From: Armigeres subalbatus
Taxonomy: Eukaryota > Arthropoda > Insecta > Diptera > Culicidae
Reading direction: 5' to 3'
Assembly: GCF_024139115.2 (NCBI RefSeq)
Contig: NC_085140.1
Location: 29,003,806 to 29,067,805 of the forward strand
DNA length: 64,000 nucleotides
The notes under the pieces were generated by a model. The model had not been told where the DNA came from, did not search any database, and saw only the letters and a program-made list of their open reading frames with translations. The position numbers and the translations under genes were made by a program. Position 1 is the first letter of the stretch, and every line of letters begins with the position of its first letter. Of this stretch, positions 55,490-64,000 are shown piece by piece.

Positions 55490-55710
55490 TCGAGCTGTCA
55501 TAAGACGAGTTTAATAGCATTCCATTTTATTTCACCTCGATGTAATCTTTACATATAGGTATTTCGACCTCAACTGTAAGGCCATGTTCAGTGTACGAAA
55601 CACTGAAGGTCGAAATACGTATTTGTAAAAATTACAACGTGGTGGAATTCAATGGAATACTACTAAACTCATCTTATGACAGGTGAAGACATTTCACTGA
55701 AAGAGCTTCA
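55490..55710. mobile_element. Palindromic MITE, GTCGAAATACGTAT family (copy 5)
   Basis: 'GTCATAAGACGAGTTTAATA' at the left and 'CTCATCTTATGACAGGTG' at the right pair, and the centre 'AGGTCGAAATACGTATTTG' matches the other copies. Confidence 0.7.
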
Positions 55711-55753
55711 TAATTTTTGTAAAATCCATTGTAGCAACAACTAAATTAAAGCT

Positions 55754-58606
55754 ATGCCTATTAGAATGGGGCGCAGTTGTATGGAAAAACGCAAACTTCG
55801 TCCGATCAAGTGAGATCAAGGTTTTTCTGAATCGTTTTGGGGCCCCAATCAACTGTGTGTGTGTGCTTCATCCTCTATCCCTCACCCAGCTGGGGGTGTT
55901 GATCAAGTAGTACTACGAATAATTTGATCAGATCTCATGCTCCGTAATGGTGCCCTTTTTGTTACGAAGACTAGTACTGCAAAAAGGATTCGCTTCTGAA
56001 GTAAGATAGATTTCTTCAGAAAGCGTAGGGAATAGGATGCACTAGTTATTCATAACAGGCACAGCAAAACTTTACAAGGACGCCCTTATTCACACTAACT
56101 ACTCAGGGAGTAGAAGAAGAGAAGAGCCACCGTTGCTAACTAAAGCGTGAACCGGATACCTGGGATTCCCACAATATCCGCGGCAATAGCAGCAAACGAT
56201 GCCCTGTGCGTATTTAGTGTTCAGTTTCATAAATTTATATATTGGTGAACCAATTAGATAAGGAAAAGTAGAGAACTGGAACGTGCTCACCAATCTAGTT
56301 CCAGAGTTTTGCATTCATGATCCTCCTTTGCCTCCATTTAAAACGTGGTCGCAAAGTCCAACGGTTAGTCTTTGTCCTTACTGGTTTGCTGGTTTGGCGG
56401 CTGTAAAAGTGGAAGTTCCGGTTGCTGTTACTGTCATGGCTGCTTGGTTTTAGCCGTGTTCACGATTGAGTCAAAATCTTTGAATATTTGAAAATAGGAA
56501 GCGTTCAAATATTGAAAATCAGAATTCTTGAATCCTGAAAAGATTAAATGAAAAGAAGACGGCAGTATCAAACATTACAATATGAGTGCTTTGTTTGAAA
56601 ATCAATATATTCTATGGTTTTCTTCATTATCGCCGGGTGATTATGATTAAGTTGAACTAATTAATCTAAACTTTAAATCTAACCATTTTTGGAAAGATGC
56701 AATGGAAATAGAAATAATGGTAGAACATTTAAATTATTCTTATTGAAGTCTTTATAAAGTAAATAGAAAGCTAATGATGTTTCAAATCCTTCAATTTTTT
56801 TTATAGAATAGGAGCCAAAAAATTAGACATTTTTGAATTAAATTTTACAGAAAATATTCCAAAATAGTCTAATTGGAACTATCACATTTTTGAGAATTAT
56901 CGTTACGTATTTAAAAATGGTTAAATTCAACTACAAAAAAAAAGTAACCGGAAAAAGCTCACCGAACTATATTTGAAAAACGATTGCATTCCCATGTCTG
57001 AACAGCAAGAATGGGTTGATTATTGAAAAACAAATGGTAATCTATATCTTCTCGTCGCACATCATTACGAATTTCGGAGGTGCTCAAATGCTTCTCTGAA
57101 TTATAACTTAGCATGATGATTGTAATTTGTCAAGATGAGGTTTTTTTTTTAATTCCTCATACCTAATATGATGATAAACATTTCGAAACGTTTATACGGT
57201 GGTGTTGGAAGAGATTCATCTTCCAAAGAAAATTGAGAATAATCATTAACTAGAAAATAAAGTAAAAATATGTATACGAATATGGGTATTCAACACTAGA
57301 TAGGTAGGTATGTATTAAAAGAAGAAATGGATAACTGTAAATTATACTTATAAAAAAGAAAAAAGCAGCAGCAAAAAACACCAGGAAGCGGATTTGGTGA
57401 ATTGCTAAACATAATATTTTCAGACGCTTCACTACATTTTTTTAAGTGGACGAAGGGTTGAAATTGGCAATTTCCATACATTATTTCACAATACTTATCC
57501 CATCAATCCAGTATATTATCAGCCAGTACCGTTTCCTCTATTCTTCATTCCTTCAGCTACTCCTTTCCAGGCTCCGGAGAGAAGATGTGCTGGAGCAAGG
57601 GACTCGGTGATGTTCCACAGGAAGGCCGACCAGCGCCCGGACGTTAGCATGCTATTTGACTTCAGGTTATTCATAGCATTGCCCATTTCGATTAGAAGGT
57701 TTTTGATAACCTCTTTTGTGATGTTGTCACCAAATCGGAAATTTCGAGAAAAAATTGACACACGACACAGCAGGAAAAATTCTCGCGTCCACTTTTTTAG
57801 CGCGACCTACTTCGATCGTTTTGGGGCCCCAATCAACTGTGCAAAATATGGGCTCGATGGGTTGCGACCTAACATGCCGCATCGCGTTTTAAATTTACAT
57901 GGAGATTAGTATGGGAAAACGTACTTTTTTACATTTTTGCTCTTAGCGGCTTCAATTTATCATCAATTACGTGACTCAATAGGTTAGCATATAGCCTGGA
58001 AGATGCCGAAAGACTTTGCCGAAGAAGGTACGCAGCTGGAAGGTCTACAAAAAATGTTATTACGTTTCGAAAATTGATTGTTCAAACCATATGCAAGAAA
58101 TCAATGTTTCTGCCATCACTACCGGACAACCTGTGTTATCGAAGGGCAAAACCCATCTTCCTTCTTGTCGGATTTTTTTTCTTTGTGAAATGATTCCGGA
58201 TAGCTCCCATTAGCTCTAAAGTCCTATAAGATCAATTATTTTGAAATAACACTCAGTTAAATTATTGGTCTACGTAGTTCGGCAGTGCTGGCAGAATAAA
58301 CGATTTTTTGCATATGGTTTGAACACTCAATCTTCGAAGCGAGATAACTTTCTGCGTGGACGTTCCAGCAACGTTCCTTCTTCCGCAAAGTGCCACTTGG
58401 TTTACGATGAACTGAAACCGCTAGTAGTAGAAATGCAAAAATATACGTTTTCCCTTACTAATTTATATACAAACTTCGAACGCGGTGCAAAAAGCGAGGA
58501 AGCAACCAATCGGTCCCAAATTATGCACAGTTATTCAGGACCCAGAATGGCTTCGGAAAACCATTGATTTGAAAAAATGACCATGACGCCCCACTCTAAT
58601 GCCTAT
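55754..58606. mobile_element. Non-autonomous hAT-like element, perfect 8-bp target duplication, with nested insert
   Basis: The element is 55762-58598 (2,837 bp). The left end is TAGAATGGGGCGCA and the right end, read inverted, is TAGAGTGGGGCGTCA. ATGCCTAT flanks it exactly on both sides (55754-55761 and 58599-58606). A 27-bp direct repeat with GGGGCCCC at its heart occurs at 55831-55857 and 57815-57841, bracketing about 1.96 kb that looks like a later insertion or duplication. Frames at 58016-58567 (plus) and 57519-57761 (minus) show no transposase motif. Confidence 0.8.
57519..57761 (-). other. Open reading frame of unknown origin inside the nested insert
   Basis: An 80-aa minus frame, GC-richer and with more coding-like composition than its surroundings, including FGDNITKEVIKNLLIEMGNA and SGRWSAFLWNITESLAPAHL. 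It is predicted mostly helical and amphipathic, with N-x-T sequons. No family is recognised. It may be a captured exon or part of an unknown element. No good acceptor was seen at its start. Confidence 0.25.
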
Positions 58607-59377
58607 CCTCGACAACTTTATAGAACATTGTTTAATAATTAGAACAGACAGATCATTTTACCCAACCGGATCGTTTTATACAGATTTCCCCTACAATTCC
58701 CCTTGCCAGATTCTTTCAGAAATTGTATGAAATTACGATTGAATCACATTCCACCAACGCAACGATGATTACTTTGTTTCAACATCTCAGGTCACAACCA
58801 AAAATATTTGATGACAATCTTTTAAAATAATGGTAACTTGTTCGATGGAAATGCTTGCCAGTGGGCAAGTCTTTGTAATATGCCACTCAATGGCGCAAAT
58901 TAAAATGTGAATCTAAAACGAAAAATCGGAGCGCAAATTGCCATGTTTCCCATTTTTGTGATGCTCTTAGCACTCACTGCTAATAGTAATAAAAAACGAC
59001 AAAGATGAGGCTGAAATTTCCGTTTTGCGAATGTTGTTGATATTGTTGATATTACTTACTTATGGATTACTATTTGGGATGCCATAGTAACCCAATTGGA
59101 AGTCCGTTGAACCGAGTCTTCCGCGCCTCTCAGCAATAAGGATTAATTTGAAAATGTTTTTAGTACCGTTCGTCTTAGATTAGATTTTTTATTCCTGATT
59201 GGAAATAGAAATAATGATACTTTGAAATTGATTAATATAGAAACGAGCTTTGAAATATAGAAAAACATTTTACTCTATCAAGTGCTTTGAGACACCTCAA
59301 ATAACACAAGCAACTTCATAACATTAAAAATATATTTAAATGGGTTGTAAACATTGTCGTGAAAAAGGAGGGTAGGC
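58607..59377. other. Non-coding stretch
   Basis: No gene or repeat recognised. Confidence 0.4.
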
Positions 59378-59481
59378 TTATGGGTCAAACACAATTGATA
59401 CGTTTGCGTGCGTTTTGACATTTTTCCCATGGAAAAACTGTCAAAACGCACGCAAACGTACCAATTGTGTTTGACCCATTA
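59378..59481. mobile_element. Tiny PIF/Harbinger-type MITE (98 bp, TTA duplication)
   Basis: The element is 59381-59478. Arms TGGGTCAAACACAATTG and 'ACGTTTGCGTGCGTTTTGAC' pair almost perfectly around a short centre with CCATGG. TTA is on both sides. Confidence 0.75.
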
Positions 59482-59879
59482 GCACTCCCTAGAAAAAAAT
59501 TAGCCCCCTCTAGGATTTGAAAAGTGATTTAGCAGTGATATCAATTTTCGACATATAGCTTAATAAATTACTGAAAACGTTTGAAAACAAAAGAACTATC
59601 TCCCATATTCACCCTATCGTAATGAAATGAAAGCAAGACAAATGAGCTTGTTTTTCATTTTTGAGAAAGATTCTGTGTGGCAGTGAAATTGCAGTTGGTG
59701 TTAATTATGAAAAGGTAACAATGGAGAGCCACCAACATATCAATCAAAGTAATTGTGGTACTTCGCCAGCAGTCAAAGACATGTGGTCAACCATCACAGA
59801 CTGGAGTGACAGTTTTCTAGCAGACTTCCGCTTGCCTAGCAGCATGATAATCTCCAAAACTGCCATCAGTATTCGAGAA
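59482..59879. other. Non-coding spacer
   Basis: No repeat recognised. The frame at 59661-59888 has no domain. Confidence 0.35.
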
Positions 59880-60605
59880 GGATTCTAATCAGAATCCGAG
59901 AGTAACTCCCATCAGAATCCCAAAGAATTCTGATTGGAATCTCTAAGGAATTCCTTTCAGAGTCATCGATCGGAGATTTGCTTGGAAACTCCTTGGCCCT
60001 TCTAATATTTGCCTCCGAATCCCTCAAAGATTTATTTCGGAGTCTCTCGATGTTTTGCCTTGAAATCCCTCAATTATTTTCTTTGGAATCCCTCGACTAA
60101 TTGCGTCAGTATCATTCGACGATTCACTTCGGAATACATATACGGTTTGCTTCGGAATTCCACGAACATTTAGTTCGGAGTCCCTCGACGATTTACTTCA
60201 GAATCCATCGACGATTTGCTTCGGGATCCATCGACTGATTGCATCAGGATCGCTTCTACATACCTGAAACATTGCCCACGAAATCTCTGGAACATTCCCC
60301 TAGGAATTCCTGGAAGATTCTCATTGGGATCCCTGGAACATTCCCGTCGGAATCTATGGAATATTCCCGTCGGAAACCCTTGAGAATTCCCGTAGACATC
60401 CCGGGAGGATTTGGAATCCCTGAAACATTCCCTTCCGACTCCCTAGAAAATTTCCGTCAGAAACCTTGGAGGGTTCCCTTCGGTATGCTTGGAGAATTCC
60501 CCTCGAAATTTCTGGAGATTCCTGCCGAAATCCCTAAAATCAAATCGCAATCACTGAAAGATTCTCATCATTCCCGTCGCAATCCCTGGAGGAATGTTGC
60601 ATTAT
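59880..60605. repeat. Degenerate minisatellite, about 30-bp units
   Basis: Loose units around 'GGAATCCCTCGACGATTTGC' in the first part and 'GGAACATTCCCGTCGGAATC' in the second, 26-36 bp. The 171-aa plus frame at 60239-60754 (for example ENFRQKPWRVPFGMLGEFP) is a translation of this array and not a gene. Confidence 0.7.
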
Positions 60606-61024
60606 TATTTTTAACTGACGAATTGAAGAGAAAGACAAAACCAAACGATTTGTCTAAAGGACAAAACATCGAACGGCACAAAAGGTCGAAACAGACAACA
60701 ACTTTTAACGGAAAGAATCAATTTCGCGCACTACAAGTTTTATGCATTTCTTGAATCAACAATCTTTTTTATCTCTAACAGAACGATCTAGATATTATTT
60801 TACAGTAATTACTTCTTCTTTGAAAATTACTCATTTTTCAACATTGATTGACGAGATAAGCGTATTACTTTGACTTGAAGTTAAATGCATTTCACAAATT
60901 TCTTTGGAATACACCCAACTTATTATCAATTTGTTCTTGATCGATCTTTGGTCCTTTTCGGACTTTTATCCTTTTCGACCATTTGTTTTTTCGAACTTTT
61001 GACATTTTTGACTTTCACCTTTTG
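60606..61024. other. Non-coding spacer
   Basis: No feature recognised. 'TTTTCGACCATTTG'-type words near 60970-61010 may be degraded foldback units. Confidence 0.35.
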
Positions 61025-61977
61025 TGGGAGCAGGTCATTTGGCATAAAGGCCATTGGGCATAACGGACATTTGGCAGACATAATTGTGAGAGGGTCAAAA
61101 GTGAGGGTCATTTGGCATAACGGACATATGGCATAATATTTTTTTGTGTCCACTAAATTAGTTGCTTGGCTTAGTGGTGCGGAAAAAACGGAATGGTGAA
61201 TATAACACCGGTCGATAATAATAGTAAAAAGATATAATCAATTCGTAGAAAGTATTAATTTGCCAAGTATTAATCAATGTTAATTAATATTTCTCAATTG
61301 GATGATTGGCCCAGTAAAAAGCAATAAGAATGACTATGTACTCGTGTTAAAAAAATAACGTATGTATTTATTTGGATGCGCTCGTCTGGGTTAAGGCAAT
61401 CGTGGATGTAATTCTTTCGTTAGATAGGGTTTTATTCGGAACATGGTAATGATGAGTGTGATCCCTTCTTTAAAAGTAGGCGTGTGCCCGGATTAAAGCA
61501 ATGGTGGATGTGTTTCCTTCTTCAAAAATAGGCATTTGCCCGGGTTAAGGCAATGGTGGATGTGATTCCTTCTTTAAAAGTGGGCGCTTGCTCGGTTTAA
61601 GGCAATCGTGGATGTGATCCCTTCTTTAAAAGTAGGACATTGCCCGGGTTAAAGCAATTGTGGATGTGATGCCTTTTTTCAGGGTAGGCGTTCGACCGAA
61701 TTATAATAAAGGTGTTTTTTTTAAGTTGTCGTTTGCCTGGATTGAAGTAATTCTGCTGTTTCATTTGCCTGTCCTTTCGTTGAATGTCTACCATCAGTCT
61801 AAATTTATCAGAATATATTCCGCTCTACTTCATCTATGTAAAAAAAATACATCGAATAACCCTTTATTATTCAATGTTTCAAATTATGCCAAATGTCCGT
61901 TATGCCAAATGACCCACTCTTATATTGCAGTTTAAAATTATGCCAAATGGCCTTTATGCCAAATGACTATATGTTAA
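61025..61977. mobile_element. Foldback element built of GGACATTTGGCATAAC units
   Basis: The left arm (61030-61140) has GGTCATTTGGCATAAAGGCC and GGACATATGGCATAAT. The right arm (61880-61970) has the same units inverted. Between them, 61380-61745 is a separate array of about five 57-58-bp units ('GGCAATGGTGGATGTGATTC', 'TTCTTTAAAAGTAGGC'). No transposase. Confidence 0.75.
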
Positions 61978-62152
61978 AGGACCCAAACCCATGCCCTTTC
62001 GACCTATCGTCATAGATTCAATTAATAGAACTGTTAAGCTTGAAATTTTAATTCCTTACTCTCTCAGTAACACTATATTCGATGTTATGCCAAACATAAA
62101 TAATTCTCAAATTTGTTTACATGCACACTAGAAATAAGAAACGGTTTATTTA
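61978..62152. other. Non-coding spacer
   Basis: Short AT-rich interval before the LINE tail. Confidence 0.4.
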
Positions 62153-63652
62153 TTTATCATCAGACTAAGGCCGGAGTGGCCTGTGCTGCACATAAAAGAC
62201 TTCTCCATTCAGCTCGATTCATGGCTGCACTTCGCCAACCACGCAGTCTGCGGAGGGTCCGCAAGTCGTCCTCCACCTGATCGATCCACCTTGCCCGCTG
62301 TGCACCTCGCCTTCTTGTTCCCGTCGGATCGTTGTCGAGAACCATTTTCACCGGATTACTGTCCGACATTCTGGCTACGTGCCCGGCCCACCGCAGTCTT
62401 CCGATTTTCGCGGTGTGAACGATGGATGGTTCTCCCAACAGCTAATGCAACTCGTGGTTCATTCGCCTCCTCCACGTACCGTCCGCCATCTGCAACCCAC
62501 CATAGATGGTACGCAACACTTTCCTTTCGAAAACTCCCAGTGCGCGTTGGTCCTCCACGAGCATCGTCCAGGTCTCGTGTCCGTAGAGAACTACCGGTCT
62601 TATAAGCGTTTTGTAGATAGTCAGTTTGGTACGGCGGCGAACTCTATTCGATCGGAGCGTCTTGCGGAGTCCAAAGTACGTACGATTTCCAGCCACTATG
62701 CGTCTCCGAATTTTCTCTGCTGGTATCGTTATCGGCGGTCACCAGTGAGCCCAAGTACACGAATTCTTCAACCACCTCGATTTCGTCGCCACCGATAGAA
62801 ACTCGTGGTGGGTGGCTCACATTGACCTCTCTTGAGCCTCTTCCTATCATGTACTTCGTCTTCGACGTGTTGATGACTAGTCCAATCCGTTTAGCTTCGC
62901 TTAGGCTTCCTCCATCCTCTCAAAGTTACGTGCCATGATATCAATGTCGTCGGCGAAACCAAATAACTGGACGGACTTCGTGAAAATCGTACCACTCGTG
63001 TCAATCCCTGCCCTTCGTATTACTCCCTCCAAAGCGATGTTGAATAGCAGACACGAAAGACCATCACCTTGCCGTAACCCTCTACGGGTTTCGAAGGGAC
63101 TCGAGAATGCCCCTGAAACTCGAACTACGCACATCACCCGATCCATCGTCGCCTTGATCAACCGTATCAGTTTATTCGGAAATCCGTTTTCGTGCATTAG
63201 CTGCCATAGCTGGTCCCGATCGATTGTATCATATGCGGCTTTGAAATCGATAAATAGATGATGTGTGGGCACGTTGTATTCGCGGCATTTCTGCAATACC
63301 TGACGTATGGCGAACACCTGGTCTGTGGTAGAGCGTTCACCCATAAATCCCGCCTGGTACTGCCCCACGAACTCTCTTGCAATTGGTGTTAGTCGACGGC
63401 ATAAAATTTGGGAGAGTACCTTGTAGGCGGCGTTCAGCAATGTGATTGCGCGGTAGTTGCTACAATCCAGCTTATCGCCCTTTTTGTAGATGGGACACAC
63501 GACACCTTCCATCCACTCCTGCGGCAGAACCTCATCCTCCCAAACCTTGGTAATCACCCAGTGCAGCTCTCCAGCCATCTTCAAGAGATGCTGCGCCTAG
63601 CTGCTCTTCCGTTGGGAGTGCCACTTCCAGCTGCTGCGCGTAGTCTTGGGCT
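62153..63652 (-). pseudogene. LINE (non-LTR retrotransposon) reverse transcriptase, inactive
   Basis: The largest frame is 63584-62901 (227 aa). It has YRAITLLNAAYKVLSQIL, HLLFIDFKAAYDTID with the first catalytic Asp, GLRQGDGLSCLLFNIAL, and the catalytic FADDIDIM box. A frameshift then occurs near 62905 and the thumb and C-terminal domain continue in other frames: VEEFVYLGSLVTADND (62850-62644), TIYKTLIRPVVLYGHET (62696-62442) and RLRWAGHVARM (62438-62160). The tail on the minus strand is ATAAATAAATAAA-like. 5' of the RT an internal deletion joins DYAQQLEVALPTEEQLGAA directly to the RT. Related to 44731-45320. Clade unresolved. Confidence 0.9.
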
Positions 63653-63913
63653 AGTCTACACACTTAAAAATTTTCGCCGAGATCTCAGCATTTTTTGTTT
63701 ATTTTCCCGAGGTGGGCACCGTCGAGTTTCAGCAAACACTATTTTTACCGAGATCTCAGTAAAAGTGACGTTTCATTTGCTGAGATACGGTAAATATTTT
63801 GCCGAAAATCAGTAATAAACCAAATTTTCTGCCGAAGTTCAGTTCTGAAACTTACTGAGCTACAGCGGTGCCCGATTTTGCAGAGCTCGAGAAACAAAAA
63901 CTTAGTGTGTACC
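63653..63913. mobile_element. MITE inserted in the LINE
   Basis: Ends ACACACTTAAAAATTTT and, inverted, ACACACTAAGTTTTTG. The interior repeats 'CCGAGATCTCAG' and 'GCCGAA(A/G)TTCAG'-like words. LINE coding sequence continues on both sides (minus strand DYAQQ to the left, NIGRLQDG to the right), which shows that the LINE was already present. The target duplication is too short to call. Confidence 0.65.
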
Positions 63914-64000
63914 GTCTTGTAGCCGCCCAATGTTAAGCCGCGGCGGACGACTCCAACGCGTGTTGATCACCGTCGAGAGTTTTGAGCGCAGACATACTGC
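63914..64000 (-). pseudogene. LINE upstream part, continues past the window
   Basis: The minus strand reads 'STVINTRWSRPPRLNIGRLQ', which continues the LINE of 62153-63652 toward its 5' end beyond the MITE. The window edge cuts it. Confidence 0.7.

Noticed and set aside
60239..60754. 171-aa plus ORF as a protein gene
   Set aside because: Produced by the degenerate 30-bp tandem array; no domain outside the repeat.
62183..62798. 139- and 140-aa plus ORFs
   Set aside because: Antisense of the LINE C-terminal coding region.
62935..63815. 108- and 135-aa plus ORFs
   Set aside because: Antisense of the LINE reverse transcriptase and of the MITE inserted in it.

Overview
This is 64 kb of nuclear DNA from an insect, most likely a culicine mosquito of the genus Aedes. 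The reasons are the very high density of transposable elements, a tRNA-related SINE of Feilai type, many short palindromic MITEs of the kind common in Aedes, and exons separated by very long introns. The host coding sequence I can support is five short exons on the + strand. They encode an N-terminal SH3 domain followed by the first part of a RhoGEF (DH) domain. Domain order and sequence fit the giant muscle protein obscurin/Unc-89, a sarcomeric M-band scaffold and Rho activator. The remaining DH, PH, Ig and kinase exons are not in the window.

Layout. A candidate core promoter (TATA, Inr and DPE, TSS near 968) lies at the left edge. From 1.1 to 16.6 kb the sequence is non-coding and carries MITEs, a dead LINE 3' piece and a foldback element. 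Exons A and B (16609-16739 and 16818-16988) code the first SH3 half and a basic linker. An 11-kb intron follows, packed with nested inverted-repeat elements (18.7-21.0 kb), a Transib-like element (21.4-23.2 kb) and a hAT-like element that carries a 24-bp minisatellite (23.6-25.9 kb) and sits in a dead Jockey-type ORF1. Exons C, D and E (28234-28365, 28436-28612, 28784-28949) finish the SH3 and begin the DH domain. The reading frame closes through all five exons with canonical GT-AG sites.

From 28.95 kb to the end I find no further DH exon, so the next intron probably exceeds 35 kb. It holds a 6.5-kb degenerate 23-bp minisatellite (30.1-36.6 kb), a SINE, and a second candidate promoter (Inr plus DPE at 39252) with a possible noncoding first exon and a possible ATG exon (40498-40586). 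It also holds two non-autonomous hAT-like elements with perfect 8-bp target duplications (41854-44722 and 55762-58598), two copies of one LINE family, foldback elements, MITEs and small retroposons. The two promoter candidates suggest a long and a short transcript class, but that is inference.

Most long ORFs here are artefacts. The 450- and 444-aa frames at 23.8-25.15 kb and the many K/F/E-rich frames at 30-36 kb are minisatellite translations. The frames at 62-63.6 kb and 44.6-45.2 kb are broken LINE reverse transcriptase. Insertion boundaries, target-site duplications and splice sites were read by eye; family names rest on motif recognition without a database search.
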